Shown here: positions 1 to 13,100 of the stretch, piece by piece | How positions within the stretch are numbered: position 1 is the stretch's first letter | Layout: every line of letters starts with the position of its first letter | Source of the DNA: Nemania diffusa | Lineage: Eukaryota > Ascomycota > Sordariomycetes > Xylariales > Xylariaceae | Length of the DNA stretch: 64,000 nucleotides | NCBI GenBank assembly: GCA_038501195.1 | Contig: JBBPUQ010000002.1 | Coordinates: forward strand, 4,216,001-4,280,000 | Reading direction: 5' to 3' | Notes under the pieces: model-generated | Database searches by the model: none | What the model was told of the DNA's origin: nothing | What the model saw: only the letters and a program-made list of their open reading frames with translations | Translations under genes and position numbers: made by a program

Positions 1-1
1 C

Positions 2-259
2 GGCGCGCAGGTCGTGGGCCTGGCCGACAAGATCGGCGGTTTCGAGGTCGGCATGCAGTGGGACGCCCAGCTCGTCGACCTGGGCGCCGTCCCCGACGAG
101 GTCGCCCACGACGACCAGGCTATCCACGGGAACGTGGACGTCTTCGGCTGGGAGACGTGGGACGAGCGCATCGCGAAATGGGTCTTCAATGGCGACGATC
201 GTAATACCACGAAGGTATGGGTACAGGGACGACTCGTGCACGAGCAGCGTGGACATTGA
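2..259 (+). CDS. Guanine deaminase, C-terminal end (5' truncated by window edge)
   Basis: The reading frame is open from base 2 and ends at the TGA at 257-259, giving the last 85 or so residues of a longer protein. The sequence GADKIGGFEVG-like (seen here as GLADKIGGFEVGMQWDAQLV) and the near-terminal WVFNGDDRNTTKVWV stretch match the tail of fungal guanine deaminases of the amidohydrolase superfamily, which hydrolyse guanine to xanthine in purine salvage. The metal-binding residues of this family lie upstream and are outside the window, so activity cannot be judged. The first ATG in frame (14) is internal and not the true start. The following 700 bp appear to be the shared 3' intergenic region with the convergent FAS beta gene. 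Confidence 0.8.
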   Translation, partial: GAQVVGLADKIGGFEVGMQWDAQLVDLGAVPDEVAHDDQAIHGNVDVFGWETWDERIAKWVFNGDDRNTTKVWVQGRLVHEQRGH

Positions 260-937
260 TCAACTTTCTAGACTTATGATTTCTGTCTTGGTATTGTAAA
301 CCGACTAGAGCGGGAGATATGTAGAAGATTAGTGCTTAGGAAAGAGCGCTTTATACCTAATGGCTGATGCGAATAAAAAATTACGCTGTGTTGTTTTAAA
401 GAATAGGACAACTACTTGTTAAAAGCCTCGCTGCCTCTGTGATATTCTCAAGTCAGTTCCCTTATGACCGGTTCCTAGAACTAGATAGATATTCAATTCT
501 CCTTTGGATCTTCGATTCGTTCTCTCTACGTTCCCTTATACGAGTGTTGGCACTACTGTTCAATGAGGTTAAGCGATAGGAGTTTTGTAATGCAATCTCT
601 AGCATTAGCTGGCATTAGTTCTCTAGAAGAAACCGTAAAAGGCAGGAGAGAACTGATTCGGTCGGACGCTGGTGTTATTAATACGGCCTGCAAGATTTTA
701 AGAACAACATCTTTCGAGTCGTAATTATGCCTTGATATGCTATTAAGACGAGGTGAATAAACAGCCCTAACCCCCTAACTCTTAAAAGAGTCATGTCTAA
801 CGTCTCATAGAACGACAAAAATATACACATATGTTCTTCCTGTAATACACTCTGAACAAAAATAGTCTAATGCAGCCTCAATGTGGCCCATTCTATATAC
901 AATCGCCTTCCACCTGTCTTTCAGTTAACACTCAGAT
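260..937. other. Intergenic region between two convergent genes
   Basis: There is no open frame of note. This is the 3' region of the guanine deaminase (plus strand) and of FAS beta (minus strand), with AT-rich stretches compatible with polyadenylation signals. I see no RNA gene or repeat. Confidence 0.6.
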
Positions 938-3900
938 TTAGTGGTAGCCGTTAGCCACAACTTCAGGCTCGGTGGCCCCGCCGATGCCATTAATACCATT
1001 CACCCTACTTGTATCGTCCTGATAGCTTTCCCAGTTCTGGAGAATCTGGGCGATCTTCGGTGAGCTTGTCAGATCGTAGACGCTTTGGAAATACTCTTTT
1101 GTAAGTTCAAACGGACGAGCAGTGACATTAGGAATGTACTTTCCCACCAGCTTGGACGGATCAATAGATGTCTTATTGATCTTCTTGAGCAGAATGTTGC
1201 GGAAGGGCTTGACACCGGATCGCAAGAATGTGGAATGGAACGGCACGTCAATGCCCTTTAGTGGGATGGTGGCGAAACCTCGTTGTAGCTCTAGGGGCTG
1301 CGGCTTAGTTAGGGTCTGTTGAGCACAGCCCTTAATGATATCAGCAAGCTGCTGCTTCAAATCTTCACTGCTGACATTGTTGAGTAGTTGGTTGGTATCC
1401 ACTTTCTGGGCCTTCAAAAAGTTGGTGACGCTGGTAAGCGTGTCAAGGGCACGAAGATCGCCAGCACACACGTACTGCATATTGGCGATATTGAAGTTAA
1501 CGATCTCCAAGAGCCAGCCAGTCTCCTCCGCAATGTTGCGAACCAAGAAGCGAAGTGCTGCTTCACCGAACGTCTTCGAGATACGGCTAGGGTTCACGGC
1601 ACACATGGAGTAGTTGGATCGTCCCTGCGCATCTCGCTCGACTGCTACCTGCATAGTCAACCCTCGATAGAAGACAACGGACACTAAAGACTCGATGGGA
1701 AGCACATTGGCCAAGGCAGCAAGAGCTGAATACTCCCCAAGAGAGTGACCCGCGAATGTGCTGTCTCGTGGAACTAGTCCCTTTGCGTTCATGTCTTCGA
1801 AGCTAGCTTTCTCCATTAAGGTTAAGGCGGGCTGGGTGAATTGCGTGGCTGATAGTAGGCCAGCGGGCGATCGGTAGGTGTAAGATGTCGTCTTTTCGTT
1901 GATCTCCTTGAAGATGCGCTCGGATTTGACAGTTCCATCTACGCCGATCGTCTCGAAATTCATTTGCATGTAATTCTCTCGAATGGCCTTGCCGCGAGGG
2001 CCACCAAAATAGACGGTGAGTTCCTTTGGATTATTCTTGACAATGTTTAAGATAGAAAAGCCTGACGACTGTTAATGAAAGGGCCTAAATACCAAGGGGA
2101 AACACTTACCATATGTATCTAGGAGGTACTTATCGGCCCTGTCCCAAACTTCCTTGGCTACCGGACTGGATGCATACAGGTCCATACCCATACCTTGCTC
2201 TTGGGAGCCCTGACCAGTGAAGACGTATGCCGTGACTGGCTGTTCAACCTCGGCCTCACCGAGTAGGACCTTCTCCTCAGTCTCTTTGTTGCTGGCTTCA
2301 ACCTTGATAATCTTTCGGCCACCAATCATACCAACATGCTGAAGTTTGACCTCAATGTCATCATTGGGAAGTACCATACCAACCAAGGAAGCATGGAAGC
2401 TTCGGACTCGACCAACATTGTTGTCGGCAGCCCATGTTTCTACCAAACTTCGGACAGCTGCACTTGAGTACATGCCATGTGTAATTGTGCCAGGGAGATT
2501 GGCATAGCTGGAAAAGACACGGGAAACATGAATGGGATTGTAGTCACCCGAGACTTTGGCGTAAGTCTCGTTCGAGGTAGGCGCCTTCAAGAGGACAGGA
2601 GCCTTTCCGCTTAGAGGAATAGGGTTCTCAAAGAGGATGGGCTGTTCAATAGAAGAGCCGTGACGTTCTAGGTAGTCAAGGACGGGGTTGCCGTGGGAAA
2701 TGCCAGCCTCATAGTCGACACTACCGATTTGAATGATTTCCTTGGTAGGAAGTTCAAGCAGAACCTGACCGCGGGTTATTACAGTGCTAAATACGGTCTT
2801 GTTCTTGAATGTAACTAGACTTTGAAGGCGGAAAGTCAATGTTTGACCTAACAATTCAATGTCGTTGTTATCAAATTGAATCCAGTCCTTGGATCGCAGC
2901 ACTGCAATGTCCTTCGAGGTAGAAAGATGGATGTTCATCGGCGTCTCTAGCTTGCGTTGGAAGGTGTTCTCATAGTCGGTATAAACTCCTCGATACAGAA
3001 ACTGCGATGTTACCTCCATGACGGCCTGACCATCTCGGGAGATTGTACCACAAACTTCCACCATTTTACCGGAGTCTTGGTTAATGACAGCATTAATCCG
3101 AGCAGTTGTCTCAACCTCGTCGCCCCGCTTCAGTGGCTCTGCACCGGGCATCATGCGGAAGCCGTTAGACAGATGGACAAGCTTGAGGAGATCGCCGTCA
3201 ATTTTTCGAGGGAATATTGGCTTTGTAATAGCCTTCCATCCAACTACAATAGCGAAATCCATAGGTGCGAACATGTCCTTGCCGGGACGATCGACGAATG
3301 CCTCACCAGTATTGCCAACAGCATGTACAAAATCATTGATGTCACTGCTGGTAATAGTGGTTTTACCACCGTCGAACTGCGAATGGACATCGTTATCTAG
3401 ATTAAGTGGTTCATTGCCGAACCATGCCCGCCAGTAGAACTCTTTGATGCGGTCATTTCGGCCATCCATAACTTCATGAATAGGGGCGTAACCTGCTTCG
3501 GGCCGGTAGACAAATCGGAGGGGCAAAGAGACCGGCTCGCCTAGAGCGGTGGTATCTTTAATCATACTAACAGTAATCTCGTGCTTGCCATCGAATTTAA
3601 CCTCAATCACATCCTGATAATGGTTGTGGCGTGGTTGCTCACGGACAATAATCGAAGTTTTCGCCGGCTCATCTGGGTGTCGGACTTCAACGAACAGCCC
3701 ACGGACCGGCGCAAAAATCCGCTTCATTGGATTGGTTTGGTATTTCTTCCCTTGGACCACGACTTCTGATGTAAACAGGGCATGTCGCCAGCCACGGCTT
3801 GAGCCAGCCAATAGAGAGAGCCAGGTTTCGATCGATGGTAGCGTGGCAGCGGGGGAAGAAGATAGGCGGTAAATGTTCTTCTGCCCGTCCTCAGAAATAA

Positions 3901-6900
3901 CAAGGCCCTCCAGATCTGAGGGTGTCTCAGTTTCAATGAGCTTGCCTCCAAAGTATTCAATAGTTGGAATCAAGTTGGTTTTGCCTTGGTATACATCTTT
4001 AGTTAGCCTGGAAATATGGCCATTGTGGATGCCATCTAAGATGTCTTTAATAGGCTCATCCACTTTGGTGGAGAATTTGGCGGCCATAGGACCTTGGAGA
4101 ATGCAAGTTCGGCCGACATCTTGGCCAATGACTGCTTCTAGATCCTCGGACTGCCAGAGCGAGTCCTTCTTGAAAAAGAACTCAAAGTTCTCATCTAGAG
4201 CCGGAACAAATGTCACAGGCTTTTGGCCGCGACGCTGGCAAAGGAGTAGGAAGTGCTGCATGTCTTGCGCGTTGATGATCTGAGCATCAGCCTCAGAATA
4301 TTGGCTTATAATCTTCTCAACAGTAACGAACGGCTCGTCGAGATCCGCATAATTTTGCAGTAGTGAAGGTTGATTTGGGCTGGCAGTGAATCTTTCTTCC
4401 AAGCGATGAATGAAATCGCCTGTCAATTTTTTGTAAGAGGGATCAATCCAACGGCTTTCATGCTTCACATAGAGGAGTTCAACCATGCGCCGCACTACCT
4501 CACCATACGTCATATCCTCGAGGTCTACTGTCTGTCCTTCTTTATTGCGGCCGAACCATACTTTCTGGAAGTCATCATTTAGTTTTTTGATGATATAGTC
4601 GCGATTTTTCTTCAGCTCCGCCACACGTTTCTCCTTGGGCAAACTGAATATTTTCTGATCCATCTCTGCCCAGAACCGGACGCCTCTAGTCGCAAGCTTG
4701 TGGATCGGCTCACCCATCTCTGACCTGACCGTAATGACGCCACCGGCGGGACCTTTGTATGTCTTTTCCCACTGATCGTCACCCAGACCCTCCGCGTCAA
4801 CGATGGCTTGTTTGGCAGCTTTACTGGTATGGGCTTCTTTGGCAACCATCATGCGGCTGCCGAACAGGCAACCGTCGAATGGCATTGCGGGATAGCCATA
4901 CTTCTTTGACCAGTCTCCAGTAAGATAGGGGTATGTGTCCTCCGTACCACCAAATCCACTTCCAGCAACCAAAATAATGTTGTCTGATCGTCTGATACGG
5001 CCGTACATTTGAAGAATAGGCTGATGGAAGTCTTCGAAGGAATGATGTCCTCCACCTCGACCGCCAGTCCATTGCAGAATTACTGGAAATGTGGGATTAG
5101 CCTTGGCGATATTAATGACAGCTTGAATTGCTTCCATAGAGCCAGGCTTGAAAGATATATGCTTGAGACCCAAGGTCTCGATATACTCCTGGGCAACCTC
5201 AATAGATGGTACACCTGCACCAATCGTGAGACCTTCGATAGGGACACCCTCAGATCGGAGCCGGCCGATCAGGGGTATTTGCCAGCTCATAGCCCTTGGA
5301 TTCACATATATTAAGTTAACGGAAATGCCGCGTCCCGCTGGAATAGCTTGTTCAATCTTATTCAAGGCCTCCGTCATCGTCTTCGCGTTATAGTATCCGC
5401 CACCACCTAGCTCGATTTGGTAGCCGGCATTCATCGTTGCAGCTACGAAGTCCCAGGCGATGGTGGTAGGTGTCATACCAGCGACCATGACTGGCGGTAT
5501 ACCAAGTAATCTGCTCATCTTTGTGTCAACGTAGACTTTGCCGGTCGATGTCTTAACGAGACGTGGGCCATATTTCTTAACCCAATCGTCGGCATGAACA
5601 ATTGCATGCTCTTCGTCGCGATCGAATAGTTCGGATTTGTACCCAATTTCTTGGGCAGAGCCATCAATGGTTCCAGCAAGAATAACTCGTACGCCTGTAC
5701 CCTCCTTGTTACGGCTGGTCAGGACGCCGAGGCCAGATATACCTCCAGGCCCGAAATCAAGCACGTGAGTCGCTTCAGGGAACTGAGTTGCTTTCTCCCA
5801 TTGTACTGAATCTCGTGTAATCATGCGCACCAATGCGGGGACAATGTTGCCTTTGATGGTGTCTCTCAGATCTTCGCCGGTGCACGTGTTGTAGAGCGCG
5901 ATCCCTAAGGATGATACGTCAATCTTAATGTCGCTGAGGTCCTGATCGATAAGCTCGGTCGCAGCAGCAAGATACTTGCTGTGAAATGGGGCCGTGATAG
6001 GCAGGAAACGATTAACAAAGCGGACTTTTCGTTCCGTGTGAGGTATTCTGTTTTGATCTAGTCCAGTAGGTGCCTTGACTTTCCGCAACTGCAGGTTAAG
6101 ACCACAGAGCGAGATGGGAGGACCAGTCACTACCATATTCCTCGGGCTATTGACTAAAGAGATCGCAATATGGCGGTCTTCAGGGAGATATTGATTTGTG
6201 GCGTCAATGTGTTTTTGTACCTGGCTTTGTGATAGATCCCGAATGCTCAACATAGGCGACGGCTCACCCTCTCCATTATCAATAGAATCTCGTAGTGTAC
6301 CCGGAGTTAGCGAGGTCCTGGGGAAGACCTGCTGGCTACGGGCACCAATCCAAAATAGAATTGTCAGCGCGTGAGCAGCATATTTCTCGAAAGACTCCCA
6401 GGAGTCAGCAGCGGCAGTAGCTGCCGCGACGACTATGCCCTGAGAATGGCCAGTAGCACCATCGATGCGGTCTCGCAAAATTCCGGGATGAACACCTAAA
6501 CCCTTGCCGAGAACTTGGTAATGACATAGCTGCACCAACCCAATCAAGGGAAAGCTGACTGGTGCAGATACGAGATAGTCTGTGTGCGGTGTAGTGTCAG
6601 GAGAACGTAGCCACTCTAGGACATCAATACCCTTTGAGTACAGCTTCTCAGCTCGCGGGTCCCGCGCCAAATTGTGAAGAAGTTCTGCCGACCTTGTGAC
6701 TAACTCGCCCACGAATGATGGATAGGTCTGGTAAACTTCGCGAAGCTCGTCGAAGTACTCGACGATATTTCCCTGGCCACCAAAAATGCTGTAAATAGTT
6801 GTAGAGCCGTCATCGGCAGCTCTAAATAGGGCAGATTCATGAGGTCTAATTGTGCGATTCGCAGCAGATCGGGCAACATAGTAGCTCCTAACTACAGCAA

Positions 6901-7300
6901 TCTGCTTCTCGAGGATTCCAGGTAGAGTCTTGGTCAGAGCATGGACATCATTGCCCCTGAGATACATGCGCTCAAACTCATTTAGAATGAGCTTCAATAC
7001 CTGTTCGTATGACCCTTGGGCGTCGTCTTCCCCTTCCTCTACCTCGTGAGCGATGAAGCCCATATATCGGGCGACGAGTTCGGCGACCGATGATGGTTCG
7101 TCATCCTGGGCCAATTCGTCGGTGGGAGTAGGCAGAGTGGCCGTGAAGCGGTCTTTGAGTTCCGAGGCATGGAAATGGAGGTTTGTTGGCACGAGAAACG
7201 CCGACTCGAGCGAACCGTGGGAGAGGGTTAAGGGTCGCAGTGAGGTTGAGGATCTAGGTGTAGACACGCCCGTCTGGGGGCCGGTGTTTGTGCCGTACAT
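938..7300 (-). CDS. FAS1: Fatty acid synthase subunit beta
   Basis: This is the beta subunit of the cytosolic type I fungal fatty acid synthase (alpha6beta6), which loads acetyl and malonyl units and carries out dehydration, enoyl reduction and palmitoyl release. Two exons, 7300-2110 and 2061-938, are separated by a 48-bp intron (donor GTAAGTG, acceptor CAG) and encode 2104 residues, the usual length. Order of domains: acetyltransferase with GHSQG (Ser about 286); FMN enoyl reductase with [10 protein letters not shown] (about 603) and a glycine run ELGGGGY; hot-dog dehydratase with [10 protein letters not shown] and THGMYSS (about 1590); malonyl/palmitoyl transferase with FTGQGSQ (about 1695) and GHSLGEYSA (Ser about 1837). 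I chose the ATG at 7300 because fungal homologues start MYGT-GPQTG; an in-frame ATG 21 bp upstream (7321) is possible. All active-site motifs look intact. The gene is divergent from FAS alpha. Confidence 0.97.
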
Positions 7301-10189
7301 TTTGTAGGAACGTTTGTTCACTTCTAACCTCGCGCAGCACGGCTTTTCGCGGTATTCTAAATCCCAGGCGTCAGTTGATACCGCACGAACTCGTGAAGTC
7401 GCCTTGGAATATGGATGCTCACACTTGGATTAGAACAACCTCGGCTGACTCAGCAAAGAGCAGGAGATGTCGCAAAGAGTACCACGATAGAATATAGTTT
7501 GAACCTCGCGGGGCAATTAAGTAGCGACTGCAAGCAAGGTGTATCTCTATTAGAAACGCCAACGGCCCGAGCGCAGTGCAAAAGTGAGGTAGATTGTAGG
7601 AAGACGTAGGATGTATTAGGTATTTCGAAAGCAAGAACTCGTCTAGGTGGCACGTGAAATGTTAGAGAGCTGGGACTTGGTGGATTGGAAAGTGAAAGGT
7701 TTGGATCAAACAAGACGCTTTGCAGCGGGCGTGCGTGCTGGATAGGCAAAGTGATCTAGAAAGGCCGCTTAGGTAGGTACTGTATACTGTACTACAGAGC
7801 GTGGCGGTTGAGCTTCCTGTGAGGCTTCAATTCATTTTTTTTTTCTAGGATCTAGTAGGCAATCCGAGACAGCGGTCCTCAATCAAGTACCCACGTCGGT
7901 ACTCGACCGAAGAGATCTCTCCAATGATAGCTCGAACACAAGCGGTAAATGCCCCTGTACGCTACTTCCCTGGTACCCTGACTTATAAACCCCCCTCTCC
8001 GCCCAGTAACTACCAGACGACCCCCTTCTCTCAACATGCTTACCTAGCGGGTACGTACTATGTCCCCACCCGATGTAGCAAAAAGCCAAAATTTTGCTGC
8101 CAAGTGGCTGAAATTCTGTCCCTTCATACCTTTGGCCAGACAATTTTGCTAATTATCTTGTTGGGGATTGAGTTGGATTGGGTGCCACACCTCTCCAACG
8201 CAGATCCCTGCTCGAAAAACCGGCCAGGGGGTTCGAGGAACCACAACCCCTACAACATTGATTCTGGACCTACGGCTCCATGATCCTCCCGCAAGGTATC
8301 TCTACTTTAAATATTGCAACGTCGAATTCAATCCACCTGGTCCAATTGGCCAATCGCCGTACCAAGCAACTAATCATGAACGTTAGAGGTTCGCAGTCCT
8401 CACTCTCTAGGAGTGACTACAGCTCTCATTCATAACTTTCGCTCAGTGTATAGCTATCAAGCTAGACAACCGGCCGATGGTAACGGAGGTTTTTCTGATG
8501 CCGCCGAAGATACTACAGGAAGTAGTTTTGGTGAACTCGGAAATTTCACAGCAGCTGTTACGAAGCCACCAGTCCTACCTACTGTCACACGAACATATGT
8601 TGAATGTTTGTACATGAAAACCAAATACGATGGTGTAACTTATGTGTAAGATGCCCAAGGCTACCAGATACTGCGTAAGCATTTTCCACCTACCTCTATG
8701 TACAGGCTGCAGGTGCTCTGGCCTTTTTGGTGAAGAAGTGCGGTGCAAGTAGAAGTACTTAGACTAGGAGGGCTATTTAGGCCCCCCATCGCGGGACGAC
8801 GGCTGCCAAGCTGCCACATGTACACGGACGGGGCACATTGACATCGGCTGGTTTCCATCTCAAGTACTGTCTGGTCAGGAACCAAAGCTACGCTAGGATC
8901 GAAAAATAAATAATTATCATCTGATTAGGGTGAAGGCCACAGAATACCAATAGAGTAAGTAGGTGAATAGAAGCTGCCAGAATACTTAGATCGTGCAGCG
9001 CGTCCTCGTTCAAGGCCTCATCGAGTCTAGTGTAGGTACGCGAAAGTATATCTGTACATATACACTACACTCTAGGTAGATTAATTAATGAAACAATGAC
9101 GCGAGATGGAGGGTTGTGGAGAGTCGGTGGCTCGGAGGATTGTCAGTCTAGAAAGGATACACTACATAAGATCGTTGAGAAATAGTGGATAAATGGACCA
9201 AGCTGAGACCAATCAGAAAAGGTATGGAAAATGCGAGAGGTACATCAGCAGCTTAAGTGGGGGCAGAATGCAGCTAGGTTGCATTACACCTCCCGGTACG
9301 CTGTACCGACAGAGCTATTTGTGCCTAGGTCGCTTAGTTCATAGGTACCAATCTAATACAGAATAATTAGACCCACAGATCCCTCCCTACCTTTAGCCCG
9401 AGCGCGCTGAGGGGATGGCGCCGCTACAAGGTACTTCCTACAAGCCAATGATGGAAAAAAAAAATTAGGATTCCCATGTTGACAACTAAGTTCAACATTT
9501 GGGAAAGCTCCGTTGATCCCCTGTCTAAGACTGCCTGGGTACTCCTTATCTAGTCTAACCACAAGGTTCCTGGCTTCGTTGATTGGCGTGCATGTGCATG
9601 TTCAAACGTTGCAGTACGCTACCGACCATATCCCCTCCATCATCTAGCTGAATGCAAGTACTCACGTTGGAGATCTAGTCCAATACCAATCCTACCGACC
9701 CATTCCTCCTGTGTTCAACTCATAGACGCGTTCTTGTTTGATCCTTCTCGCCCTAATTGTGCAGTATCGTCCAGTATCTTGGGCCAGAACAAAGATATTG
9801 CTTTGCAGGACTTCGATTCTAAGAGAGGGTCGTGAACATTACGAACAACTCCTTTTAATACACAGTTAATCTATTCTATCCAATTCCTCCTCCAGCTCGG
9901 GGCTGTTCAGCTTGCAAATCAAGCCATCCCTGCTACAAAGTTTTTTTCTTCTCGATAATCTCCCGGGCTACCTGCCGCCGTTCTCATCCACATTGAATTC
10001 CCTCCTGAGCAAACCTTAACAGCGACCGGGCGCCCGAGTCTTCCACGGAGACCATCTGCGAATTTGTACGGCGTAGGAAGTTTAGATACCTCCGAGCGCC
10101 GACCATCGCCTCGATAGCCCATACCGAACCCCTTTTACTCGTACGTGGATTTGCTAGCTACGCTACAACGCGTCGCCATCACTGTCAAA
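7301..10189. promoter_or_regulatory. Shared bidirectional promoter of the FAS beta and FAS alpha genes
   Basis: A 2.9 kb region separates two divergent start codons (7300 minus, 10190 plus). No convincing gene lies inside; the small frames present have no recognisable product. It contains a CCTCGG box with an adjoining TGACTCA (7439-7452), a pair of CCAAT-type motifs on opposite strands (about 8341-8354, GTCCAATTGGCCAAT), several pyrimidine-rich blocks (about 9880-9960) next to the alpha gene, and scattered GGTACCNNNN-type palindromes. Shared control of the two subunits, which are needed in equal amounts, is the likely purpose; this is inference from the arrangement. Confidence 0.7.
7439..7452. 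promoter_or_regulatory. CCTCGG box adjoining a TGACTCA site, upstream of FAS beta
   Basis: CCTCGG at 7439-7444 lies about 140 bp upstream of the FAS beta start. CCTCGG is the known core bound by fungal fatty-acid-responsive Zn2Cys6 regulators (FarA/FarB, CTF1). One base later, TGACTCA (7446-7452) matches the GCN4/CpcA or AP-1 class of bZIP sites. Both short motifs can occur by chance; their adjacency and position are what make them worth listing. Confidence 0.35.
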
Positions 10190-13100
10190 ATGCGCCCAGA
10201 AATCGAACAAGAATTGGCCCACACGTTGCTAGTAGAGCTTCTCGCATACCAGTTCGCCTCTCCAGTAAGATGGATCGAAACACAGGACGTCTTCCTGGCT
10301 GAGAAGACAGCGGAGCGGATTGTGGAGGTTGGGCCTGCAGACACATTGGGCGTAATGGCCAAAAGAACATTGGCTTCGAAATACGAAGCGTTTGACGCGG
10401 CCAAATCTGTTCAACGACAAATACTATGCTACAACAAGGATGCCAAGGAGATTTACTACGATGTCGACCCGGTCGAGGAAGAGCCGGAACCTACTCCCAG
10501 CGCCTCACAGAGCTCGTCAGGAGAAGCACCTACCGTTGCCGCAGCCGCTGCTCCGGTTGCCGCAGCTCCCGCTGCAAGCGCAGGGCCAGCTGTCGCAGTT
10601 CCGGACGCACCAGTCACGGCTCTTGAAATCGTAAGGGCCTTGATTGCTCAGAAGCTGAAGAAGCCGTTCTTAGAGGTGCCATTAGGGAAGGCTATTAAAG
10701 ATCTAGTCGGAGGTTAGTGTTCTAGACTTGAAACTTTCGTCGCGAGGAGCAGCACTAACGAAAGCGATAGGTAAATCCACATTACAAAATGAAATACTTG
10801 GAGACTTGGGCAAAGAGTTTGGCTCAACACCAGAGAAACCAGAAGATACTCCTTTAGATGAACTTTCGGGGCTTATGCAAGCCACTTTCAATGGACAGCT
10901 CGGAAAACACTCTCAGTCCTTGATTGCGCGACTGGTATCATCGAAAATGCCGGGCGGCTTCAACATAACACTGGTGCGGAAATACTTAGAAACTCGTTGG
11001 GGTCTTGGATCAGGCCGGCAAGATGGCGTGTTGGTGTTAGCTATAACCATGGAACCGCCCTCACGGTTACCTTCAGAAGCCGAGGCTAAAACCTACTTCG
11101 ACGACGTTGTACAAAAGTATGCTGCCAACGCGGGTATCAGTTTATCGACCGCCGCAGCGGCCGGACCAGCGGCCGGCGGCAATGGTGGCATGATGATGGA
11201 CCCGGCCGCCATTGACGCTCTTACCAAGGATCAGAGGACACTATTCAAACAGCAGCTTGAACTCCTTGCGCGGTACTTAAAGATGGATATTCGCGCGGGC
11301 GACAAGGCTGCACAAGCCACTAGCGAATCACAGCAAGTATTGCAAGCCCAATTGGACCTGTGGAACGCTGAGCACGGCGACTTCTACGCTGCCGGTATTG
11401 AGCCTGTCTTTAGCCCTCTCAAGGCACGCACTTACGACTCGTCTTGGAATTGGGCACGTCAAGATGCACTCAGCATGTACTATGACGTGATCTTTGGTCG
11501 GCTGCAAGTGGTTGACCGGGAAATCGTTAGTCAGTGCATACGCATCATGACCAAGTCAAACCCCCTCCTCCTGGAATTTATGCAATATCACATTGATAAT
11601 TGTCCAACAGAACGAGGAGAGACATATAGGCTAGCGAAGGAGCTAGGCGAGCAACTGATCGAGAACTGCAAGGAGGTGCTCAATATTTCTCCTGTCTACA
11701 AGGATGTTACTGTCCCCACTGGGCCACATACAACAGTTGATGCTCGCGGCAATCTCAGTTATGAAGAAGTGCCCCGACAGAGTTGCCGGAAACTCGAGCA
11801 CTACGTCCAGCAGATGGCAGAAGGTGGCAAGATTTCCGAGTATGGCAACCGAACCAAAGTACAAAACGACCTTGGTCGGCTTGTGAAGCTCATTAAAGAG
11901 CAGCACAAGATGTCAAAAACTGCGAAACTCGAGTTCAAAAATTTGTACGGAAACGTCCTCCGTTCTCTTGCCATGAACGAGAGTCAGATACTGCCAAAAG
12001 AGAATGGCAAGGCGAACAGCTTGGTAAAAAAGACTGGCATTAAGGCTAATGGCCAGACAAGCAAAGGCAAAATGGAGACCATCCCCTTCCTACATCTCAA
12101 GCGACACAACCTACATGGCTGGGATTACAGCAAGAAACTCACTGGTGTCTATCTAGATTGTCTCGAAGAGGCAGCCAAGTCGGGTATCACCTACGAAGGC
12201 AAATATGCACTCATGACCGGTGCTGGCGCAGGCTCAATTGGTGCCGAAGTCCTCCAGGGCCTCATCAGCGGCGGTGCTAAAGTTGTGGTGACAACTAGTC
12301 GGTTCTCGCGCCAGGTGACGGAGTACTATCAATCCATGTACGCAAGGTATGGCGCTCGCGGATCCCAGCTCGTTGTAGTACCATTCAATCAAGGTAGTAA
12401 GCAGGATGTTGAAGCACTTGTGGAATATATTTACGATCCTAAGAATGGACTTGGATGGGATCTTGATTTTATTATTCCTTTCGCGGCAATCCCCGAAAAT
12501 GGACGACAGATCGACGGCATTGACTCAAAATCAGAACTCGCCCACCGCATCATGTTAACCAACCTACTACGGTTATTAGGATGCGTCAAAGCACAGAAAA
12601 CTGAACGTGGATTCGAGACTCGTCCTGCACAAGTGGTGTTGCCTCTTTCTCCCAATCACGGTACTTTCGGCAACGATGGCCTTTACTCCGAATCAAAGCT
12701 CGGACTTGAGACCCTATTTAATCGCTGGCATTCTGAGGATTGGGCCAACTATCTTACCATATGTGGAGCCGTCATTGGTTGGACCCGTGGCACCGGTTTG
12801 ATGTCTGGCAATAACATTGTTGCCGAAGGTGTAGAACAGTTTGGTGTTCGCACTTTCTCTCAACAAGAGATGGCGTTTAACCTCCTCGGTCTGATGTCAC
12901 CTGAAATCGTCGACATTTGCCAGAATGAGCCGGTCTTTGCCGATCTTAATGGCGGTCTTCAGTTTATCCCCAACTTGAACGATACCATGACGAGACTTCG
13001 AAAAGACATCATGGAAACTAGTGAAGTCCGAAAAGCAGTGACGAAAGAAACCGCTTTAGAGAACAAAATTGTCCATGGCGAAGACTCCGAGGTGCTTTAC

